Below are positions 8,558-17,473 of a stretch of DNA of 64,000 nucleotides, piece by piece (position 1 is the first letter of the stretch; every line of letters starts with the position of its first letter). The DNA is from Sediminicola sp035798135 (GTDB lineage: Bacteria; Bacteroidota; Bacteroidia; Flavobacteriales; Flavobacteriaceae), in assembly GCA_035798135.1 (NCBI GenBank), contig JAPFBR010000002.1, positions 558,001 through 622,000 on the forward strand. The letters are read 5' to 3'. Made by a program: the position numbers and the translations under genes. The notes beneath the pieces are model-generated. The model searched no databases. It had not been told where the DNA came from and was given only the letters and a program-made list of their open reading frames with translations.

Positions 8558-8736
8558 GGCACTTAAATATTCAGTATTCAAGGGGGTTTTAATAGAAAAC
8601 AAAAATTCCATTAAGGCTTTATTCAAATGAACATACATCAGATTGTTTCAATACCAATATTTGAATCCACTGTTAGAGTAAGCAGATATAGCAATGGCGG
8701 TTGAATTTGATCACTGACAAAATAAATTAAGTATCA

Positions 8737-11163
8737 ATGAAAATATCTTTTAACTGGTTAAAACAGTTCATAAAAATTGATTGGGATTCCCAAAAGACAG
8801 GAGAACTTTTAACCGATTTAGGATTGGAAGTAGAGGGAATAACCGCATTTGAATCGGTTAAAGGTGGCCTTAAGGGAATAGTTGTCGGTGAAGTTCTCAC
8901 CTGTATAAAACATCCCAATGCTGATAAACTAAAATTGACTACCGTGGATATTGGTACCGGAACTCCATTACAGATTGTGTGTGGAGCACCCAATATAGCT
9001 GAAGGGCAAAAAGTACCCGTAGCCACCATTGGAACCACGTTATACACTAAAGAAGGTGAGGCCTGGACCATAAAAAAAGGAAAAATACGCGGAGAAGAAA
9101 GCCAAGGTATGATCTGTGCCGAAGATGAGATGGGGTTGGGCAAGGGCCATGATGGAATATTGGTCTTGGATAAAAGTCTGATTCCCGGAACCCCCTGTTC
9201 CAAGGTATTTAAAATAGAGCACGATGAGGTGTTTGAAATTGGACTAACCCCAAACCGAGCCGATGCCATGAGCCATTTTGGTGTGGCCAGAGACCTTAAA
9301 GCCGGATTCATACAAAATGACATTCAAAAAGAATTGATAACCCCTTCTATAAGTAATTTCATTGTAGAGAATAGGTCCCTTAAAATTGATGTAGCCGTTG
9401 AAAAAAGTGAACTAGCGCCAAGGTATTGTGGTTTGACCATCAGTAATCTCATTGTACAACCATCACCGGACTGGTTGAAAAATAGGCTAAAAGCCATTGG
9501 AATTACCCCAAAGAATAACGTAGTGGATGCCACCAACTACGTGTTGCACGAATTGGGACAGCCCTTACATGCTTTTGATGCTGCAAAAATAAAAGGACAC
9601 AAAATAATAGTTAAGACATTACCAAAAGGATCCAAGTTTACCACCTTGGATGGAATTGAGAGAGAGCTTCACGAGGAAGACCTAATGATCTGTGACGCCG
9701 AAAAACCATTATGTATTGCAGGTGTTTTTGGCGGAGAAAGCTCAGGGGTAACTGAATATACCACATCCATCTTCTTGGAAAGTGCCTATTTCAATCCAGT
9801 TTCAGTAAGGAAAACAGCAAAAAGACATGCTTTAAATACGGATGCCTCCTTTAGATTTGAAAGGGGCATTGATATCAACAATGTGGAATACAGTTTAATG
9901 AGAGCCGCATTATTGATAAAGGAAATTGCGGGAGGCGACATTACTTCTGAAGTGGCCGACTTTTATCCTAAAAAGAAAGATGATTATCAGGTATTTCTAA
10001 CCTACGACAAAATTAATAAGCTTATAGGACAGGAAATTCCAGAAGACACCATAAAATCCATTATGGCATCTTTAGATATTAAAGTAAAAAATGTATCGGA
10101 ATCAGGAATGGGTCTGGCAATACCATTCTATAGGGTAGATGTGCAAAGGGAAGTGGATGTTATCGAAGAAATATTACGTGTATTTGGCTATAACAATATC
10201 AACCCAAAAGAAAAATTGACTGCATCCATTGCCTCTACGTCTAAATTCGAGGATTACAAACTACAGAACTTAATTGGAGACCAATTAGCTTCCCAAGGAT
10301 TTTATGAAATATTGGCCAATAGCCTTACCACTCCTGATTATGTTGCCTTGTCCGCCGATACCAAGGAAGAAGAGGCAGTGAAGATCATGAACCCACTGAG
10401 CACTGATTTATCAGTAATGAGGCAGTCCATGCTCTTTCCAGGATTGGAGGCCATATCCTACAACAGTAACAGAAAAAAGCAACACATCAAATTCTTTGAA
10501 TTTGGTAAGACCTATCATCAACTGCGGGCAGAAAGAATAGAGAACAAACATCTAAGTTTACTGATAACAGGTAACAAAACAGAAGATAGCTGGAATTTGC
10601 CAACACAACGGTCCGACTTTTATTTCTTAAAGGCCACAGTGGAAAATATTCTACTTCGTTTGGGTATTTCGGAAACCAGTTCCTTACCTACTCAAAGCGA
10701 TGTCTTTTCGGAAGGTGTCACTTTAAATGTGCAAGAAACTAAGCTCGTAGATTTTGGTGTGGTCAAAAAATCCATATCCAAACATTTCGATATCAAGCAA
10801 GAGGTACTTTATGCCGATTTTGAATGGTCTGCCATTTTAAAACTGATTCCAAGAAAGAGTATTGTATTCAAGGACATTCCCAAATATCCAGAAGTAAAAA
10901 GAGACTTTGCCCTATTATTGGACAATAAGGTCACCTTTAAAGAGGTGCATGATGTAGCTTTTCAAACCGAGAAGAAACTACTCAAAAATATTACCCTTTT
11001 TGATGTGTACACCGGAAAGAATCTACCTGAAGGCAAAAAGTCATACGCCGTTTCCTTTACCATACAGGATACAAAAAACACTTTGACGGATAAGCAGATC
11101 GACAAAATAATGCAAAAACTCCAAACCAATTACGAAAAGCAGTTAGGAGCTGAATTAAGATAA
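8737..11163 (+). CDS. pheT: phenylalanine--tRNA ligase beta subunit
   Basis: An 808-residue beta chain of the heterotetrameric PheRS, which charges tRNA-Phe. Domains in order: the N-terminal fold MKISFNWLKQF; the EMAP/tRNA-binding domain (about 40-150) with HPNADKLKLTTVDIG; B3/B4 editing and structural domains, which include FEIGLTPNRADAMSHFGVARDL and VDATNYVLHELGQPLHAFD; the B5 domain; the inactive class II core; and the C-terminal FDX-ACB anticodon domain (from about 710, with YPEVKRDFALLLD). The length is normal for the family. pheS is not adjacent, so the two subunit genes are unlinked here, as in many Bacteroidota. It has a predicted promoter and a long leader upstream and a good terminator downstream. 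Confidence 0.97.
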   Translation: MKISFNWLKQFIKIDWDSQKTGELLTDLGLEVEGITAFESVKGGLKGIVVGEVLTCIKHPNADKLKLTTVDIGTGTPLQIVCGAPNIAEGQKVPVATIGTTLYTKEGEAWTIKKGKIRGEESQGMICAEDEMGLGKGHDGILVLDKSLIPGTPCSKVFKIEHDEVFEIGLTPNRADAMSHFGVARDLKAGFIQNDIQKELITPSISNFIVENRSLKIDVAVEKSELAPRYCGLTISNLIVQPSPDWLKNRLKAIGITPKNNVVDATNYVLHELGQPLHAFDAAKIKGHKIIVKTLPKGSKFTTLDGIERELHEEDLMICDAEKPLCIAGVFGGESSGVTEYTTSIFLESAYFNPVSVRKTAKRHALNTDASFRFERGIDINNVEYSLMRAALLIKEIAGGDITSEVADFYPKKKDDYQVFLTYDKINKLIGQEIPEDTIKSIMASLDIKVKNVSESGMGLAIPFYRVDVQREVDVIEEILRVFGYNNINPKEKLTASIASTSKFEDYKLQNLIGDQLASQGFYEILANSLTTPDYVALSADTKEEEAVKIMNPLSTDLSVMRQSMLFPGLEAISYNSNRKKQHIKFFEFGKTYHQLRAERIENKHLSLLITGNKTEDSWNLPTQRSDFYFLKATVENILLRLGISETSSLPTQSDVFSEGVTLNVQETKLVDFGVVKKSISKHFDIKQEVLYADFEWSAILKLIPRKSIVFKDIPKYPEVKRDFALLLDNKVTFKEVHDVAFQTEKKLLKNITLFDVYTGKNLPEGKKSYAVSFTIQDTKNTLTDKQIDKIMQKLQTNYEKQLGAELR

Positions 11164-11195
11164 AAAAAGGCTGGAACAGAATCCAGCCTTTTTTA
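11162..11195 (+). terminator. terminator after pheT
   Basis: GGCTGGA (11169-11175) and TCCAGCC (11182-11188) form a 7-bp stem with a 6-base loop, flanked by an A-run overlapping the pheT stop codon and a T-run, so it can also serve the convergent FAS1 gene. Confidence 0.8.
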
Positions 11196-11213
11196 TTAAA
11201 AGTGTTTTACATT

Positions 11214-11780
11214 TTACATTTCAGAAGACGGAAGCAATACTGTGTCAATTACATGAATGACACCATTGGATTGGTTGACGTCTGCTATGGTAACCTTGGC
11301 CATTGATCCATTCGCATCAGAAATAATGATGTCCATTCCTTTTTTCATGGCATAGATTTCCTGACCGTTAACTGTTTTAAAGGTAGCTTTCCCTTCCCCC
11401 ATTTTAATGGCATTCAAAATATCTTTGGCATTTAATTTTCCTGCAATTACATGATAGGTCAATACGCCTTGAAGAGCAGCTTTATTTTCCATCATCAATA
11501 AATTATCCACTGTGCCCATTGGCAATTTATCGAATGCAGTATTTACAGGTGCAAAAACGGTAAATGGACCTTCTGATTGAAGGGTAGTTACAAGTTCTGC
11601 TGCCTTTACCGCCGCTACCAATGTGGTGTGTTCTTTAGAATTTACAGCGTTCTCGATAATATTATTAGTTGGAAACATTTCTGCCCCTCCTACCATTTTC
11701 GTTTGTTGAGCCATTGCTGGAACAGCAACCATCACCACTAAAATACCAAATACAGAGTTTTTTAAGTTTGAAATTTTCAT
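11214..11780 (-). CDS. secreted fasciclin (FAS1) domain protein
   Basis: A 188-residue protein starting at the ATG at 11780; the frame extends to 11807, but the later start gives a standard signal peptide (about 25 residues, ending AMAQQ). The mature part is one FAS1 domain. It has the H1 motif GPFTVFAPVNTAFDKLP, the central YHV motif (LTYHVIAGKL) and the closing H2 motif NGVIHVIDTVLLP. FAS1 domains mediate cell-surface adhesion or act as extracellular matrix modules. A second FAS1 gene of similar length lies just upstream on the same strand, so the pair probably arose by tandem duplication. It shares the pheT terminator region. Confidence 0.92.
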   Translation of the reverse strand: MKISNLKNSVFGILVVMVAVPAMAQQTKMVGGAEMFPTNNIIENAVNSKEHTTLVAAVKAAELVTTLQSEGPFTVFAPVNTAFDKLPMGTVDNLLMMENKAALQGVLTYHVIAGKLNAKDILNAIKMGEGKATFKTVNGQEIYAMKKGMDIIISDANGSMAKVTIADVNQSNGVIHVIDTVLLPSSEM

Positions 11781-11897
11781 AATACTTATTTTTAAGTTCA
11801 ATATCACTTACGGAAATAAGATCAATGAGGTTTTAAAAAATAAGTGTATAATTGAAAAAGATACACTGGCGGCACTAAAAACGTTGAACCTACCCCT

Positions 11898-12470
11898 TTA
11901 TAGAAGATTATATTTTTGAGGTAAAATAACACTATCTATTACATGTATAACGCCATTGCATTGATTGGCATCGGCTGTGGTTATACGCGCCGTATTTCCA
12001 TAACTATCGGTCAATACTATATCAATACCATTCATAGTTGCAGTAATCTTATTTCCTTGAACAGTAGTGAGCGTCGTAGTTCCCTTTCCTCTGGACATGG
12101 CCCGAAGTAATTTTGAAGCGGTAAAGTTACCAGCTACTATATGATAGGTTAAAAGGGACCGTAATTTATGTTTATTCTCTGGTTTAAGCAATACGGCCAT
12201 TTCAGAAGAGGTAAACTTGTTAAAGGCAAGATCAGAAGGGGCAAAAACGGTAAATGGACCATCCTTGTCCAAAATATCTGCCAAATCTGTAGCATTGATC
12301 GCCGCCAATAACACCTTATGATTCCCTGAATTTTCCGTATTTTCCACTATGGACTTATTGGGATCCATGGAAATTCTGCCAAATTTTAAATTTTTATTAC
12401 TGTTTTGCGCATAGGAAGAAAAGCAACATATGCTCAATACAAAAACAAAAATATAAGCTGACATTTTCAT
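11898..12470 (-). CDS. secreted fasciclin (FAS1) domain protein, paralogue
   Basis: A 190-residue protein from the ATG at 12470 (the frame is open to 12500). A signal peptide of about 22 residues ends SSYAQ. One FAS1 domain follows, with GPFTVFAPSDLAFNKF, LTYHIVAGNFTASKLL and the closing NGVIHVIDSVILP. It matches the neighbouring FAS1 protein along its length, including the linker NxENSxNHKVLLAAI versus NSKEHTTLVAAV. The H1 and H2 motifs are intact in both copies. About 117 bp separate the two genes, and I see no strong terminator between them, so they may be co-transcribed. The likely role is extracellular or periplasmic adhesion; no ligand can be named. Confidence 0.92.
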   Translation of the reverse strand: MKMSAYIFVFVLSICCFSSYAQNSNKNLKFGRISMDPNKSIVENTENSGNHKVLLAAINATDLADILDKDGPFTVFAPSDLAFNKFTSSEMAVLLKPENKHKLRSLLTYHIVAGNFTASKLLRAMSRGKGTTTLTTVQGNKITATMNGIDIVLTDSYGNTARITTADANQCNGVIHVIDSVILPQKYNLL

Positions 12471-12615
12471 AGTTAGTCCTCGGGTAAATATTGCAATCAT
12501 CGATGAACTGCATCAAAAGACCGACAATATACAATTATTACCCATTCAAATATGAGTAATGAAAAGAGAATAATTTTATTAACATTATTTTAACATTTAA
12601 TTTGGGATTCCAGTA

Positions 12616-12647
12616 TTGCAATAAAAATCCACAATTCCCTAACTTTG
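12616..12647 (+). promoter_or_regulatory. predicted Bacteroidota-type promoter
   Basis: TTG at 12616-12618 and TAACTTTG at 12640-12647 with a 21-bp spacer fit the Bacteroidota vegetative consensus. A transcript starting near 12653 would have a leader of under 20 bases before the ATG at 12670. Confidence 0.65.
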
Positions 12648-12669
12648 ATATAGTTGCAAAAAAAAGGAT

Positions 12670-13386
12670 ATGATAAAGCAAACTAACATCGAAGAAAAGC
12701 TTCTTCATGTAAAGGAAAGGAGAGCTGACCCTCAAAAAATAATTCAAGATGTTTATCAGATTTTAAATGCTTCAAAAAATACCGACCTGCGGATCGAAAA
12801 AAATCTTGGCAATGGGAAATCACATATTGAAAATGCATTTGATTTTGATAAATTGGAAACCAAAAAAATCTATCATATAGATCAAATAAAACAAATATGC
12901 ATAGAGTATAGATTACGGTTCTTGGATTCCAAATATTTCAAAGGGGATATTCCAAATGAGGCCATCTCTATAATTAAAGATTTGGAAAAGGATCATAATC
13001 TTGAACTTAAAGGTTTTAAAATAATAGCGCCTTCCAAATTATTTAAATTAAAGGATAAGGATGACCCATTATTATTTGCCCCAATTGGAAATGATTATTT
13101 TTATTTGATCCACAAATGGGGAAATGACCTACACCCTTTGCGAAGAATATTTGCATGGCCATTTAAAAGTATTGTAAACCTAACGCTCGTTGTACTATTC
13201 GGCAGTTACCTTTTAACATTATTAGTACCGTCTGGGCTATTTTCCAAAAGCAATACCAGTGCAGAGTTTTGGATCATATTTTTCTTTGTATTCAAATCCT
13301 GCGCATCTGTTATTATTTTTTATGGGGTTGCCCTGGGCAAAAACTTTAATCCAGGCATTTGGAACAGTAAATATTTCAATACCTAG
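12670..13386 (+). CDS. membrane-anchored protein of unknown function
   Basis: A 238-residue protein of two parts. Residues 1-160 are soluble and highly charged, with helices and short strands (for example the lysine-rich stretch around 45-75 and the KGFKIIAPSKLFKLKDKDDPLLFAPIG-type region near 115-140). Residues 165-225 form two transmembrane segments, SIVNLTLVVLFGSYLLTLLV and FWIIFFFVFKSCASVIIFYG. There is no signal peptide, so the N-terminal part should be cytoplasmic. I do not recognise a known domain. A good promoter lies directly upstream, and a perfect inverted repeat terminator ends the transcript, so it is a single-gene unit with no functional hint from its neighbours. Confidence 0.7.
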   Translation: MIKQTNIEEKLLHVKERRADPQKIIQDVYQILNASKNTDLRIEKNLGNGKSHIENAFDFDKLETKKIYHIDQIKQICIEYRLRFLDSKYFKGDIPNEAISIIKDLEKDHNLELKGFKIIAPSKLFKLKDKDDPLLFAPIGNDYFYLIHKWGNDLHPLRRIFAWPFKSIVNLTLVVLFGSYLLTLLVPSGLFSKSNTSAEFWIIFFFVFKSCASVIIFYGVALGKNFNPGIWNSKYFNT

Positions 13387-13404
13387 TAATAGCATTAAGA
13401 CCTA

Positions 13405-13446
13405 GTAAAAACAAAGCCCCCAAAATTTTGGGGGCTTTGTTTTTAC
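13405..13446 (+). terminator. perfect 42-bp bidirectional terminator
   Basis: Two 21-base arms (13405-13425 and 13426-13446) are exact reverse complements, with CCCCC/GGGGG in the core and A/T-rich outer arms. It sits between convergent genes and should terminate both. Confidence 0.85.
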
Positions 13447-13482
13447 TATATGTGCTTATGAGTTTCCTATCCAGATTTAGAT

Positions 13483-15111
13483 TTAAACAGTAACGGCGTA
13501 CATTTTGTCACGCTGTTCCTTGATTGACTTATCTGACATATATTCATCAAAAGTCAAATACCTATCAATATTACCATTAGGAGTCAATTCCACAATTCTG
13601 TTGGCCACAGTTTCTGCGAACTCATGATCATGTGTTGTCAACATCACAGTGCCCTTAAAATTCTTCAAAGAGTTATTAAAGGCTGTAATACTCTCAAGGT
13701 CCAAGTGATTGGTTGGCTCATCCAACATAAGGACATTGGCCCTAATCATCATCATCCTACTCAACATGCACCTAACTTTTTCACCTCCCGACAAAACTGT
13801 ACATTTTTTTAAGGCTTCTTCGCCGCTAAAGAGCATTTTACCAAGGAAACCCCTGATATAGACCTCTTCTCTTTCTTCCTCTGTTTTGACCCATTGACGT
13901 AACCAATCTACAAGGTTGATATTACCAGAAAAGAAATCGGAATTATCAGCTGGCAGGTAGGATTGATTGGTAGTAACACCCCATTGGAAGTCACCACTAT
14001 CGGCCTTTCTATTGTTGTTTAAAATTTCATAAAATGCAGTTGTTGCTCTAGAATCCCTAGAGATCACGGCAACCTTGTCCCCTTTAGCCAAATTAAGATT
14101 TACATCCTTAAATAAAATATCGCCATCTTCTGAGGAAGCCCCTAATTTTTCAATATTCAAAATCTGATCCCCAGCTTCACGCTCGCGGTCAAATATAATG
14201 GCAGGATATCTTCTACTTGAAGGTTTAATATCATCTATCTTCAATTTAGCAAGCATTTTCTTTCTGGAAGTCGCTTGCTTACTTTTAGCCACGTTGGCAC
14301 TAAAACGCATGATGAATTCCTGAAGTTCCTTAGCTTTTTCCTCAGTCTTTTTATTCTGTTGGGACCTCTGTCTTGCAGCAAGCTGACTACTTTCGTACCA
14401 GAACGTATAATTACCGGAATAAAGATTTAATTTTCCAAAATCAATATCCGCTATGCTTGTACACACTGCGTCCAAAAAGTGACGGTCATGGGAAACCACT
14501 ATTACTGTATTATCGTAATAGGCCAAGAAATTTTCCAACCAACTGATGGTTTCATAATCCAAATCGTTGGTAGGCTCATCCATAATCAGTACATCTGGAT
14601 TACCAAATAGTGCTTGGGCCAATAAAACCCTCACCTTCAATTTGGAATCCAAATCTGCCATAAGCGTATAATGCAAATCTTCTGTAATTCCCAAATTGGA
14701 CAAAAGTGCGGCGGCGTCGCTTTCGGCATTCCATCCGTTCATTTCTTCAAACTGTACCTGTAGCTCCCCTATTCTATCTGCATTTTTATCATCGTAATCC
14801 GCATACAGTGCATCCATTTCCTTTTTAATGATAGCCAAGGGTTTGTTACCCATAACTACGGTTTCTAGTACCGGAAGCGCATCGAAGGCATTGTGATCTT
14901 GTTCCAAGATGGACATCCTTTTACCAGGTTCCAGGTGGACATGACCAGAAGTTGGATCAATTTGCCCAGAAAGAATCCTCAGAAAAGTTGATTTACCAGC
15001 CCCGTTGGCGCCAATAACCCCATAACAGTTTCCTTGAGTGAAGCTTATATTAACATCATCAAAAAGCACTCTTTTTCCGAATTGCACCGATAAATTGGAT
15101 ACAGATAACAT
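13483..15111 (-). CDS. ABC-F family ATPase, YbiT-like, with degenerate second Walker A
   Basis: A 542-residue soluble protein with two ABC ATPase domains and no membrane part, most like E. coli YbiT. ABC-F proteins bind the ribosome and modulate translation. The start at 15111 (MLSVSNLSVQFGKRVLF) is preferred over the open frame to 15165. Domain 1 has an intact Walker A, GANGAGKST (34-42), and Walker B (VLIMDEPTNDLD), but its signature is DLDSKLKVR in place of LSGGQ. Domain 2 has LSGGEKVR and VLMLDEPTNHLD, but its Walker A position reads ISRDSRATTAF (about 350-360) with no glycine-rich loop or lysine. The two losses fall in the same composite site, leaving one complete ATP site. The gene has its own promoter and a shared terminator. 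Confidence 0.9.
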   Translation of the reverse strand: MLSVSNLSVQFGKRVLFDDVNISFTQGNCYGVIGANGAGKSTFLRILSGQIDPTSGHVHLEPGKRMSILEQDHNAFDALPVLETVVMGNKPLAIIKKEMDALYADYDDKNADRIGELQVQFEEMNGWNAESDAAALLSNLGITEDLHYTLMADLDSKLKVRVLLAQALFGNPDVLIMDEPTNDLDYETISWLENFLAYYDNTVIVVSHDRHFLDAVCTSIADIDFGKLNLYSGNYTFWYESSQLAARQRSQQNKKTEEKAKELQEFIMRFSANVAKSKQATSRKKMLAKLKIDDIKPSSRRYPAIIFDREREAGDQILNIEKLGASSEDGDILFKDVNLNLAKGDKVAVISRDSRATTAFYEILNNNRKADSGDFQWGVTTNQSYLPADNSDFFSGNINLVDWLRQWVKTEEEREEVYIRGFLGKMLFSGEEALKKCTVLSGGEKVRCMLSRMMMIRANVLMLDEPTNHLDLESITAFNNSLKNFKGTVMLTTHDHEFAETVANRIVELTPNGNIDRYLTFDEYMSDKSIKEQRDKMYAVTV

Positions 15112-15133
15112 ATACCTTAATTTTAAATTCGTG

Positions 15134-15165
15134 CAAAAATAGTGAAAATAAAAGAGGTAATCCAA
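15134..15165 (-). promoter_or_regulatory. predicted promoter of the ABC-F gene
   Basis: On the minus strand TTG (15165-15163) and TATTTTTG (15141-15134) are separated by 21 bp, a close match to the Bacteroidota vegetative consensus. Transcription would start near 15128, about 17 bases before the ATG at 15111, which supports that start. Confidence 0.6.
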
Positions 15166-15281
15166 TAACTTGCCTACCCTTATTCCCTTTAAAAGTAAGG
15201 ACCTAATTTTTTAACTTGCAATTAACAACAATTGCCCTAGGTCTTTAGTAGCTTTGATGACACTAAGGATTATATGCCTAT

Positions 15282-16664
15282 ATGGGAAAAATTACATTTT
15301 ATCTTTTTGCATTTATATTAGTAGGTTGTCAGGTAGACAAAAAAACAGCACAGACGGCCTTTTTTTCGGGTGAGATTGTAAATCCAACCAATAGCTATGT
15401 TGTACTGTACAAGGATGAAGTCGTCATTGATTCGGCACTGTTGGATGAAAACAATAGGTTTACCTTAAAGTTGGATTTGATGGATGAAGGACTCTATCAT
15501 TTTGATCACCATCCCGAACTACAATATGTCTATCTAGAAAAAGGCGATAGTTTAATGATACGCCTTAACACTTCTGACTTTGATGAATCCTTGGTTTTTT
15601 CAGGTACCGGAGAAGGGATAAACAATTTTCTCTTGGAAATGTTCCTCACTTATGAGGAAGAAGAGCCAATCATCAATAATTATTATGAGTTGGAGCCGGA
15701 AGCCTTCAGAAAAAAAATAGACTCTTTAAGACAATTAAAATTTCAATTGTTAAAAGAATTACAGAACGATATTCCATTATCAGAAAAGGCAATGGAAATA
15801 GCAAAGGCCAACATTGACTATACCTATTATGCCTACTACGAAAAATATCCCTTTAAACACAGAAGAAAACTTGGGGAAAAATCCATACACGAACTCTCAA
15901 GTAATTTTTATGGATATCGAAAGAACATAGATTACAACAATACCAATCTTACTTATTTTAGGCCCTATTACAATTATATGATCTATAATATTGGCAACAT
16001 GTCCTATATGGATTGTGCTGAAGAATGTAAAAAGGGGGTTGCCAAAATCAAAAGTCAGCTACATTACAACCTTCATAAGCTAAAGCTTATTGATAGTGTG
16101 GTAAAAGAGCCCAGTTTAAGGGACAATTTATTCAGGAATGTGGCGATGGATTATTTATTGAAAGTCCATGATAACGAAGAAAACAATAATTCCTTCATTG
16201 AGGATTTCCACAAAAGATCGGGCAACAATAAACATATCGAGGAGATTGATGGGCTCTATAGTGGCATTCAGAATATACAACCTGGTAATAAAATTCCCGA
16301 TTTGGAACTTTGGAATACTACTGGAGAAAAAGTATCCCTTAGGGAATTGACCAACAATAAAAATGTTGTATTGTATTTCTGGACCGGCACCCAAAAAAGA
16401 CAGTTTGATTACATCAATAAAAAAGTACAAGAGCTTCAAGCCAAGAACAAGGATGTTAGTTACATTGGGATTAATTACAAGACCGAACAGCCACAATGGG
16501 AGGGTATCATAGAAAATTACGGATTGGATAATAATTTACAGTATCGATCTGATAATTTTGAACTACTTACAAATTCCTTGATCATATATCCTTTGAACAA
16601 GTGCATCACTTTAAAAGACGGTGCTATTGTTAGCGCCTTTGATAATCTATATTCCCTTAACTAA
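15282..16664 (+). CDS. TlpA-like lipoprotein lacking the redox cysteines
   Basis: A 460-residue lipoprotein (lipobox VGC at residue 16). Residues 25-110 look like the DUF4369-type beta domain seen in Bacteroidota thiol-disulfide proteins (GEIVNPTNSYVVLYKDEVVIDSA-type opening). A tyrosine-rich helical middle region covers about 120-330. From about residue 345 a thioredoxin-like domain begins with GNKIPDLELWNTTGEKVSLREL. At the place where TlpA-type proteins carry WCxxC, the sequence reads FWTGTQKRQ, so both cysteines are replaced (Q371 and Q374). It is therefore probably not an oxidoreductase; a binding or chaperone role is an inference. A TAGCTTTG box lies at 15249-15256. The strong terminator at 16686 follows. 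Confidence 0.8.
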   Translation: MGKITFYLFAFILVGCQVDKKTAQTAFFSGEIVNPTNSYVVLYKDEVVIDSALLDENNRFTLKLDLMDEGLYHFDHHPELQYVYLEKGDSLMIRLNTSDFDESLVFSGTGEGINNFLLEMFLTYEEEEPIINNYYELEPEAFRKKIDSLRQLKFQLLKELQNDIPLSEKAMEIAKANIDYTYYAYYEKYPFKHRRKLGEKSIHELSSNFYGYRKNIDYNNTNLTYFRPYYNYMIYNIGNMSYMDCAEECKKGVAKIKSQLHYNLHKLKLIDSVVKEPSLRDNLFRNVAMDYLLKVHDNEENNNSFIEDFHKRSGNNKHIEEIDGLYSGIQNIQPGNKIPDLELWNTTGEKVSLRELTNNKNVVLYFWTGTQKRQFDYINKKVQELQAKNKDVSYIGINYKTEQPQWEGIIENYGLDNNLQYRSDNFELLTNSLIIYPLNKCITLKDGAIVSAFDNLYSLN

Positions 16665-16685
16665 ACCTTTTAATGTAAAATTAAG

Positions 16686-16720
16686 AAAGCCCTGTAGATG
16701 TAACTACAGGGCTTTTTTTT
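16686..16720 (+). terminator. terminator between convergent genes
   Basis: AAAGCCCTGTAG (16686-16697) and CTACAGGGCTTT (16704-16715) form a 12-bp stem with a 6-base loop and a run of eight T. Confidence 0.85.
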
Positions 16721-16740
16721 AGTTGTTAACACCTGTTTTC

Positions 16741-17394
16741 CTAGTTTCCTTTCTTATAATCTTCCAAGAATTTGGCAAGACCTATATCCGTTAAGGGATG
16801 CTTTAAGAGTCCTTCAATAACAGACAATGGTCCCGTCATGACATCAGCGCCCAATTTGGCACAATCTATAATGTGCATGGTATGTCTTATAGAAGCGGCC
16901 AAGATTTCTGTATCAAAACCATAATTATCATAAATAAGCCTGATCTCAGAGATGAGGTTTAATCCATCTGTAGAAATATCGTCCAATCTCCCTATAAACG
17001 GTGACACATACGCAGCTCCTGCCTTGGCAGCCAATAAGGCTTGTCCTGCAGAAAACACCAATGTACAGTTAGTACGGATCCCTTTATCAGAAAAATATTT
17101 GATCGCTTTTACACCGTCCTTGATCATGGGTATCTTTACGACAATTTGTTCGTGCAATTCCGCCAATTCCTCTCCTTCAATGATCATTTGATCATAAGTC
17201 GTGGCAATAACTTCTGCAGAAACATCACCCTCTACTATATTACAAATATCTACGTAATGCTTTAAAATATTATTTCTCCCAGTGATGCCTTCTTTGGCCA
17301 TAAGTGATGGGTTTGTTGTTACCCCATCCAAAACGCCTAATTCCTGAGCTTCTTTTATTTGCTGCAGATTCGCTGTGTCTATGAAAAATTTCAT
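16741..17394 (-). CDS. transaldolase, short TalC/Fsa type
   Basis: A 217-residue class I aldolase of the small transaldolase family. Motifs: MKFFIDTANLQQIKEA at the N-terminus, DGVTTNPSLMAKEG, and the Schiff-base lysine K87 in EQIVVKIPMIKDG. SPFIGRLDDI and ILAASIRHTMHI are also typical. It would interconvert sedoheptulose-7-phosphate and glyceraldehyde-3-phosphate with fructose-6-phosphate and erythrose-4-phosphate in the pentose phosphate pathway. Members of the same family can be fructose-6-phosphate aldolases, and the sequence alone does not settle the choice; transaldolase is more likely as the main housekeeping form in this group. It is a cytoplasmic, probably decameric enzyme. An SDR gene precedes it on the same strand after a gap of about 80 bp. 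Confidence 0.92.
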   Translation of the reverse strand: MKFFIDTANLQQIKEAQELGVLDGVTTNPSLMAKEGITGRNNILKHYVDICNIVEGDVSAEVIATTYDQMIIEGEELAELHEQIVVKIPMIKDGVKAIKYFSDKGIRTNCTLVFSAGQALLAAKAGAAYVSPFIGRLDDISTDGLNLISEIRLIYDNYGFDTEILAASIRHTMHIIDCAKLGADVMTGPLSVIEGLLKHPLTDIGLAKFLEDYKKGN

Positions 17395-17473
17395 TTTTCT
17401 GAATTGATTTTAAAGGTTAATAATTAGGGAGCAATATAAATGATCATAGGCTCCTTTTCAAATTATTACAAAA

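Noticed and set aside
8627..8704. 25-codon ORF in the pheT leader
   Set aside because: No run of phenylalanine codons and no attenuator fold; the length is expected by chance in this A/T-rich gap.
9040..9536. Minus-strand ORFs opposite pheT
   Set aside because: Shadows of a strongly conserved gene.
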